DNA of 64,000 nucleotides, from the NCBI GenBank assembly GCA_002633005.1, contig NMRA01000075.1, positions 1,039,872-1,103,871 on the forward strand, read 5' to 3'. Below the pieces are notes generated by a model. That model was not told the origin of the DNA. It did not search any database and saw nothing but the letters and a program-made list of their open reading frames with translations. This DNA is from Phoronis australis (lineage: Eukaryota; Phoronida; Phoronidae). Position numbers and translations under genes: made by a program. The stretch's first letter is position 1, and each line of letters starts with the position of its first letter. Below, piece by piece: positions 58,413-64,000 of this stretch.

Positions 58413-59400
58413 TCAACCAACCATGCAAAGAGGTATGTCACGAAATTCGTATTTAAAACAAGTTTGAGCTTTTAGTCCCGAAGCAGTTGTTCGGCCACTG
58501 CTAGAGCACTCCTGACAGACCTTTCTCCCATCAGTTTTTACGATTTTGTGCACTGACATGTCTCCGCCATCACTTGGAGCACCAGCACTGGATCTTCTTC
58601 CCGTCTTGTGTTTTCTGCTAGAAAAGCTATTCAAAAGTTGCTCAACAATGTCCATTCTAAATTCTAAATGGTTATAACCTTTCGGAGGGGGATCCTTGTG
58701 AGATTGCTTGTACATAATAAAAGCATTGACAATAGATAGGCTAACGGAAAACCAGATGAGGTAACACCACCATTTCTTTCCTGCCCGTCCAACTGGATAG
58801 TAGGCGGTGCGATACTGATCAGAGGCTTCACCCATGTGCTGATTGGTATCAGGTAGGTTTGCCCTTACCTGCGAAAGGCTGTGAGCAAGTAGAGAAGAAG
58901 GTGAATTGTCATTTATCTTTATATACCGCGGCAGTCATTCCACCTTTCTGCTGTTGCATCATGTCACCTTGTTTTTTCAGTTTCACTTTCCTCACTTCTG
59001 TTGGCAGCCCTGTACGATTGTTCATGATGGTTGCACATGAGCAAGTGTCGACCAACTTGAGATATTCGGCTAACATAACAGAGGAAAAAACCGATCACAA
59101 TAAAGATGATGTCCTTTTTGGTGAAAAGGTTGGGACAAATTCCAGACAACGTCATATCCTAGGCCATGCTCTCTTTTGCCATCTTGTTTTTTTCCACTGT
59201 AAACTTCAAAGTTTGAGCAATAACTAGTTGAAGCTTCACATAACTCCCAAACTTTGAGGCCCTGCTTATTTGGTTTGGCGGGCATGTATTGACTAAAAAA
59301 TATTGTCACTTAAACCAATCATTGCCTTTTCAATACTTAGATCTCGATCTGGGCAATAGTTCTTCAAAAATTTCTCACAGACATCATTGAGCACTAGCCT
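58413..59400 (-). pseudogene. piggyBac transposase copy C (degraded)
   Basis: Minus strand, three frames needed. In order: NDVCEKFLKNYCPDRDLSIE (position of the first catalytic Asp, here SIEKAM instead of SVDEAM), SQYMPAKPNKQGLKVWELCE, GLGYDVVWNLSQPFHQKGHH with LYCD (second Asp kept), VRKVKLKKQGDMMQQQKGGM, HMGEASDQYRTAYYPVGRAG (third Asp region HMGGVDLADQ altered), KKWWCYLIWFSVSLSIVNAF, and a C-terminal Cys cluster (KVCQECS...PLC) like the zinc-binding end of piggyBac-derived proteins. Two catalytic Asp lost plus frameshifts: inactive. Confidence 0.85.
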
Positions 59401-59660
59401 GATTTAATATAGCTGGTCGTAATCGGGGTTTTCTCGGGCAGGTGTGTTAGCTGTGTCAACTGTGTGTTACAAATTGTCTGGTCACTCAGGAACTTATGGA
59501 AGGAAAATGACAATTTTTTCTTGGACGAGTTACTGCACAGCGGCACACAGCAATGAACCATGTTTACGAAAAGGGACAGGTGGCCTCGTTTTGTTTTGTT
59601 GTGGATCCATTTAAATGCGAATGCGTACAAGTAGTAAATAATCAGGTTGGAGGGCAGTGC

Positions 59661-59745
59661 CTATTGAATTTTCATTCAATAGACATTCAATAGAAATTCA
59701 ATTTTCTATTGAAATACAATTGAATCTCAATTGAAACTCAACTTC
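59661..59745. repeat. cluster of ATTCAAT/ATTGAAT palindromes
   Basis: CTATTGAATTTTCATTCAATAG is followed by at least six further ATTGAAA or ATTCAAT words in both orientations within 85 bp, giving overlapping hairpins. Confidence 0.75.
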
Positions 59746-59875
59746 TCCATTTCGTATGGGTTGGCATCTATTAGTGAGATGATGGTAACCTCCTGTTTTC
59801 AGATGTCCATTTTTACTGTTTTGGATTTTTTTGGATCCACCCCTCTATTTAAGCCACAGCAGTCTAAGGATGAAC
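59745..59875 (+). repeat. fragment of the intron-11 higher-order satellite
   Basis: TTAGTGAGATGATGGTAACC, then CATTTTTACTGTTTT and CCACCCCTCTATnnAAnCC in the same order as units at 46750-46890. It sits against the 3' end of piggyBac copy B. Confidence 0.75.
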
Positions 59876-60473
59876 AGTTCTCTTGCTTTCTAAAACTCCA
59901 TTTGTGTTCTCAAAAAGTGGAAGTCTATTCAGATGGGCACAATCCCCAAGTGTAGAGGGGCGCAAAATATGCTTGGCCACATTGCCATCATTAAGCTCCT
60001 CACACAATTGCTGGGTATAGTCCTTCATTTTAGTATTTGCACCAGTCAACTTACGGTGTAACAGAAATGAGTTCATGTGCACGATGTCAATCAAGAACCA
60101 AAATAGCTTGAGATACCACAAGAGACCTCTCATTAGCCGCTTTTGGGAGTTGATTTGTTGGTTAGACAAATCAACTCCATCCATGTGAGCACTGTATTCC
60201 GCTATCACAACTGGGCAGCTCACATCAACTTTTGCAAATTGACCATTGACTCTGGTTGATCGGGACACAGTCGAATGCCTCGCACAATGGAAGCGTCGTC
60301 AACACGGTTACAAGCTTCTTGGCCATCCATGCTGTTGCAGTGAATGAGTCTTTATACCTCTGGTGCGCATCACCTCGCTTCATGGACTTCACTATTTGTG
60401 ACCTAGATTCCAAACTTGGTTGACCTATTTTTCCAAAGCAGTGAATGCCCCGTAGCAAATAATTATTGAACAC
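59864..60473 (-). pseudogene. piggyBac transposase copy B, C-terminal part
   Basis: Two overlapping minus-strand frames give YLLRGIHCFGKIGQ, SRSQIVKSMKRGDAHQRYKD, KKLVTVLTTLP, then DVSCPVVIAEYSAHMDGVDL (third catalytic Asp present), KRLMRGLLWYLKLFWFLIDI and VHMNSFLLHRKL. The N-terminal half, with the first two Asp, is missing. It shares SQIVKS with copy A but differs upstream, so it is a separate copy, not the other half of A. At least one frameshift (about 60250). Confidence 0.8.
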
Positions 60474-60586
60474 CTAAGGGAGTTGTACGTTTCAGTTTTG
60501 AAGAAAAGTGAAAAATAGAGAGCATTCTGATAAAGTGTTGTTGATAATGTATCATAAACCATGGAATATTCTTATGTGTCACTTGA

Positions 60587-60967
60587 TTAATTCATACCTG
60601 ATTCAATTGGAGCTTCCAGTCCACTGAAACTGGGTGTATCTGTAAACAATGCAACGGTTTTTTTCTCAGCCTCCTCCATGGGTTTGGGGCGAGAACCTCC
60701 TCCCGTTTTCTTCACTTCTCTTTGCAGTTGGTTCTGTGAGGCAGACATCATGTGCCTCCACTTTTCCTTTGTGTCATACGCTGTTCTGTTTGCTGTTCCC
60801 AGACTTGTGATTCTGGAAGCTATATCTTTCCAAACAGAGTTCTTTTCGGCCTTCGTCACCGTCTGACTGAACTTGCTGTTAATTACTTGCAAATTTGACT
60901 CAGCAAGATCAGTCAGAAGGTTGATTTCGTGCTTTGTCCAATTACAAGATCTTTTCTTTTCAGCCAT
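60587..60967 (-). CDS. MYB/SANT-like DNA-binding protein, Harbinger type
   Basis: An intact 126-codon minus-strand frame from ATG at 60967: KRSCNWTKHEINLLTDLAES, VWKDIASRITSLG, TAYDTKEKWRHMMSASQNQL and KKTGGGSRPKP. The three Trp-centred helices (NWT, VWKDI, KWR) and the GGG-P linker are those of MYB/SANT-like proteins, which partner DDE transposases in PIF/Harbinger elements, and of related host genes. GTATGA after ATCAG (about 60597) may be a splice donor, so the protein may continue. Upstream, at 61178 on the minus strand, GGGCCCGGTTGCATAA starts a TIR-like sequence rich in GGATA/TATCC words. No matching left TIR and no DDE ORF were found. It sits between piggyBac copies A and B. Confidence 0.75.
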   Translation of the reverse strand: MAEKKRSCNWTKHEINLLTDLAESNLQVINSKFSQTVTKAEKNSVWKDIASRITSLGTANRTAYDTKEKWRHMMSASQNQLQREVKKTGGGSRPKPMEEAEKKTVALFTDTPSFSGLEAPIESGMN

Positions 60968-60999
60968 TTTGTCTGTGCCATGGTAACAGGAATTATGGG

Positions 61000-61183
61000 T
61001 ATTGCCTTTATATGGTATCCAATTTGGCTATCCACCGTATAACATAGATATCTGCCGGATAGTTATCCGAACGTTATCCAAGCTATGTGCAACCCAAATT
61101 TAACTATCTGTCATATAAATCTTATCCGGTGTATAAGCTCTTATCCACCGGATAGTTATACAGACTTTTATGCAACCGGGCCC
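61000..61183 (-). mobile_element. Harbinger-like terminal region
   Basis: On the minus strand it begins GGGCCCGGTTGCATAAAAGT and contains about nine TATCC/GGATA words, including TTATCCACCGGATAGTTAT. The position just upstream of the MYB ORF and the GGGCCCGGTTGCA start suit a PIF/Harbinger-like element end; the opposite end was not found. Confidence 0.5.
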
Positions 61184-61189
61184 AGGTGT

Positions 61190-62380
61190 GCATCACCTCA
61201 CTTCACTATTTGCGACTTACTATTCATGCAGTCTTTTGGCAGATCTTTACAATTTGCTCTGACTGTCCCACAAGCCAGCGTCCCACGTGCTAAAAGGGAC
61301 TTGAACAATGAGACACTTGTGTAAGAGTTGTCCATGTATAGGTGATGGCCAACGTTCATGAAGGGCACGGTTATTTCTATCATGACATTGTGTGTTGTTC
61401 CGTTTTCAGTGACATTTTCAGTTTTGCCAGTGTAAACTTTGAGGTTCATCACATAGCCTGATGAACTCTCAGCAATGACAAACACCTTCAAACCCTACCT
61501 AATTGGTTTGTCCTTCATAAATTGTTTGGAACCGAAGCGAGATTTGCATGCGATCATTGACTCATCAACAGATATTCTCTTTCTGCTGCATACAGTTCTC
61601 ACCATTGAAACAACACTATCCAAGACTGGTCTCACTTTTTACAGTTTATCGTACAAAGGATTGTCCTTGTTCGTTACCGCAGTCTCATTGTTCTGAAAAT
61701 GTATTTACCATAATATTGCTAAAAACTTTTCATGTGACATTACCGCGCGATTCCCTGGTGTCTCCCTAAGCCAATGGGTAGTCCAGTAATCCTTCAAGTT
61801 TAGTTTTTTGTTAAGTCCCATAGAAATGAACAGTCCCAATCATCCTTTTAATTCTGTAACTGATAAATCAGTCCATTTGTCCTTGTGTTTAGCAGGGTTT
61901 TTCTGTCTCTTGTCTGGCATACAGGTTCGTCTTTTCCACAATACCACATAATAGCTGGGTGGTGAAAAACAGGCCAAAGAGACTCGGGGAGAAGGGGGGG
62001 TACGACGATTGCAGTGAGTCCTCCCCACCCAACGCATCAATAGTCTCTCTGGCAAGTCCAGGTGAGCGTTTAAAACAATTATTAACATTATTTTGGTCGT
62101 TTATATTCGATATCCACTGACCACCATGAGGAACATTCACAGTATCCATGAAATTGTTGTTGACAATGATTTCCGGAGCGTTCTCGAAATTGACGTCATC
62201 CAAAGCGAAATCGTCCTCGACGTCGATTTCAGCATCCAAATCTTCTCTCTGAGCAAGTCAAGCAAGCGGCATACTGTCCTTGTCATCAGACTCACTTTCT
62301 GACTAAAATTCGTCGATGCTCTCCTTAAAATCTAACACTCCACTGACTGACAGTTCACACCAATCTCGCTGAGTCGTCAT
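61190..62380 (-). pseudogene. piggyBac transposase copy A (N-terminal and catalytic part)
   Basis: Minus strand. A weak N-terminal region (MTTQRDWCELSVSGVLDF, then an acidic stretch DAEIDVEDDFALDDVNFENA) is followed by LFGLFFTTQLLCGIVEKTNL, WTDLSVTELKG, LGLFISMGLNKKLNLKDYW, VRPVLDSVVSMVRTV, RISVDESMIACKSRFGSKQF (first catalytic Asp), LKVFVIAESSSGYVMNLKVY, VGHHLYMDNSYTSVSLFKSL (second Asp) and RGTLACGTVRANCKDLP. It ends at SQIVK, about 10 bases from the Harbinger-like end. In-frame stops (after TELKG, after the DKL segment, after KPIR) and frameshifts show it is inactive. The C-terminal third Asp region is absent. Confidence 0.85.
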
Positions 62381-62840
62381 GACTTCAAAAGAACGTCGCA
62401 GGATACGTTCAAAATTCAACTTGTTTATTGAGAAACGAGCACTTATTGACAAAGAATTTGTTTTACTGATGATGTCAATAGATTGTGTGTAAAGCAATAT
62501 GGAACTGCACATACGTGGTTCTGGGCGCTATAGGGTTAAAAATGGCCATTTGGTGGCACAGACTCACCAAACATGTCAGAAAATGGAAATAGGTCGTCAT
62601 CTTCATAATAGAAACCTATGTACGAATTTACATGAAAACCTCTCCAAGAATTACTAGCATTATTTCAGAGATAATAAAAAAACTAAGGTAATTGTTTACA
62701 ATATGACGACAATGACCTACACACATGATTTTGGTATCGTTCGATCCCTCTCATCGTTCTCAATCCAAAAATATAACAAAATGTCTCCTACCTTGCCCCC
62801 TTACAGTTTTATCGTCAAGTTTTTGTTCGCACTATTTCCG
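62381..62840. other. non-coding stretch
   Basis: No gene or element end recognised; no TTAA-bounded piggyBac terminus could be assigned. Confidence 0.4.
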
Positions 62841-63182
62841 CGTTGACACCGCCATGTTCAATGGAAAGGAGTCATCTGGCGGCCAAAAACTGAACCAATC
62901 TAGTGACACAGTTCTGTCCGCAGAGCGTCGCTCTTCACAGGTTCAAACCAGAGTCGATCGCGGAGGATTCTTCCCCCCGACCCCACGCTTATAAGTACCG
63001 GCACCGAATCTCGTTGACACCGCCATATTCAATGGAAAGGAGTCACCTGGCGGCCAAAAACTGAACCAATGTAGCGACACAGTTCTGTCCACAGAGCGTC
63101 GCTCTTCACATGCTCAAACCAGAGTCGATCGCGGAGGATTCTTCCCCCCGACCCCACGCTTATAAGTACCGGCACCGAAGTG
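62841..63182 (+). repeat. 171-bp direct tandem duplication
   Basis: Two nearly identical units, 62841-63011 and 63012-63182, each from CGTTGACACCGCCATnTTC to TATAAGTACCGGCACCGAA. Each contains a CCCCCCGACCCC run 12 bases before TATAAG. High identity indicates recent duplication; it may be a promoter-like monomer or part of a retroelement leader. Confidence 0.9.
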
Positions 63183-64000
63183 CGTGATCGCATGGACAAT
63201 AATTGACCGTTAAAACCACGACTTCTTCAAGTCACAAGTCTGTGTTCGTGTGGACAAAAATTATCCGCGTTATCTAGTGCGTAAAGTCAAACAACGCAAA
63301 AAAATAAGCCGATCCAGTCAGAGATAGTCTTACTGCTATAAAAATTCGCTTGTCAGTAGACCTTACGCTTACTACGACAATTTAAAGCAGGAGGTCACCC
63401 TCTGGATAAAAATTGTCCGCCTGACTATAGGCCTACGTGTTCTGTACGACGTGAAACAATCGATGGTGGTCGACGTACGGCCGAGGAAATTTTAACACCC
63501 ATGGTTCTCTGAACAAAAACTATCCCTCGCCCTCACCAAGCCATTTTAAGGCTGTGGTGTGCTGACAAAACTTCCGATAAAAAGTTTGATCACGCGCTCT
63601 CTAATTAAGTAGACTGTGACTTGAGAGCAAAGTCGCGTATAGTTGGTACTTATGAAAATCAACAGCCACCACTAGGCTCCCTCACACATTAAGTCCTTGT
63701 GGGTCACGCGCTCTCAAAGCCATTTAAAGCGGATGGTCGTATGGACAATCAACAACAAAACAACGTATTCCTTGACTTAAACATGCACGCACCCAGGAGG
63801 GGTCCGCCGCAGAGAAACAAAAAATCCGAAAACAATTAAGTAGAAAAACGATACAACAAAGGTCCAATAAAAAGAGAAGATTACCAAAATTCGACAAATG
63901 GACAAATCATAGCTATGAACTTACACCGTGAATCTTAGTAAAACAGGGCGTGAATCTTAGTAAAACAGGGCCCTTGATTTTCCGACAGGAAATGTGCCTG
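63183..64000 (+). repeat. degenerate repeat field with GGACAAAAATTATCC motifs
   Basis: The 15-base motif GGAYAAAAATTRTCC, or a close variant, occurs at 63194-63208, 63252-63266, 63404-63418 and 63512-63526. ATTTAAAGCnGGAnGGTC recurs upstream of one motif and of the GGACAATC at 63743. At the window end GTGAATCTTAGTAAAACAGG is directly repeated (63927 and 63950). No gene. Confidence 0.7.

Overview
The window is a piece of an animal nuclear genome, not a microbe. Genes are split by GT-AG introns of 0.1 to 4.5 kb. Intergenic sequence is long and AT-rich, and decayed transposons of many metazoan families are common. The cholecystokinin-type receptor, piggyBac, Harbinger-type MYB, THAP, Penelope and tRNA-derived SINE sequences, with many CpG-poor tandem arrays, fit a marine invertebrate, perhaps a deuterostome such as a hemichordate or amphioxus. 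The sequence alone does not settle the species. There is one sized assembly gap (35201-35567) and two single N bases.

Layout. 1-8.3 kb: non-coding, with a small hAT-like element (1548-1720), a tRNA-derived SINE (about 3.6-3.86 kb) and a GTC microsatellite. 8351-9494 (+): the last two recognisable exons of a cholecystokinin/gastrin-type GPCR; exons for the N-terminus to TM3 were not found. 9.5-10.0 kb: a long GAT microsatellite. 10.85-13.85 kb: a repeat family in inverted arrangement on either side of a THAP-domain exon (minus). 13.9-31.3 kb: a gene desert with MITEs, an 800-bp long inverted repeat, a LINE/Penelope chimeric relic and a 1.27-kb element built of 433-bp units.

31621-55056 (+): a complete 15-exon ERCC5/XPG gene encoding a 1112-residue nucleotide-excision-repair 3' endonuclease. 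All catalytic acidic residues and a PCNA-binding motif are present. Its introns hold several insertions: a 2.43-kb element with perfect 27-bp terminal inverted repeats (intron 4), a 1.96-kb element with a three-monomer higher-order satellite (intron 11), a tRNA-SINE pair (intron 10), a palindromic array running into the assembly gap (intron 3), and a 1.41-kb TTAA-flanked element carrying a THAP-like ORF (intron 13). Intron 5 holds a decayed duplicate of exon 6.

56-64 kb: a retroelement relic (ankyrin, zinc-knuckle and retropepsin-like parts, minus), three decayed piggyBac transposase copies (minus) with an intact MYB/SANT ORF of Harbinger type between two of them, and a terminal block of direct repeats.

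Only ERCC5 is certainly a complete functional gene here; the receptor is certainly a real but partial gene. Most other coding traces are transposon-derived. No wholly new enzyme system was recognised. The strongest candidates for undescribed biology are the structured non-autonomous elements, above all the intron-4 element, the THAP-bearing TIR element and the nuclear-receptor-motif repeat at 27.7-28.9 kb.
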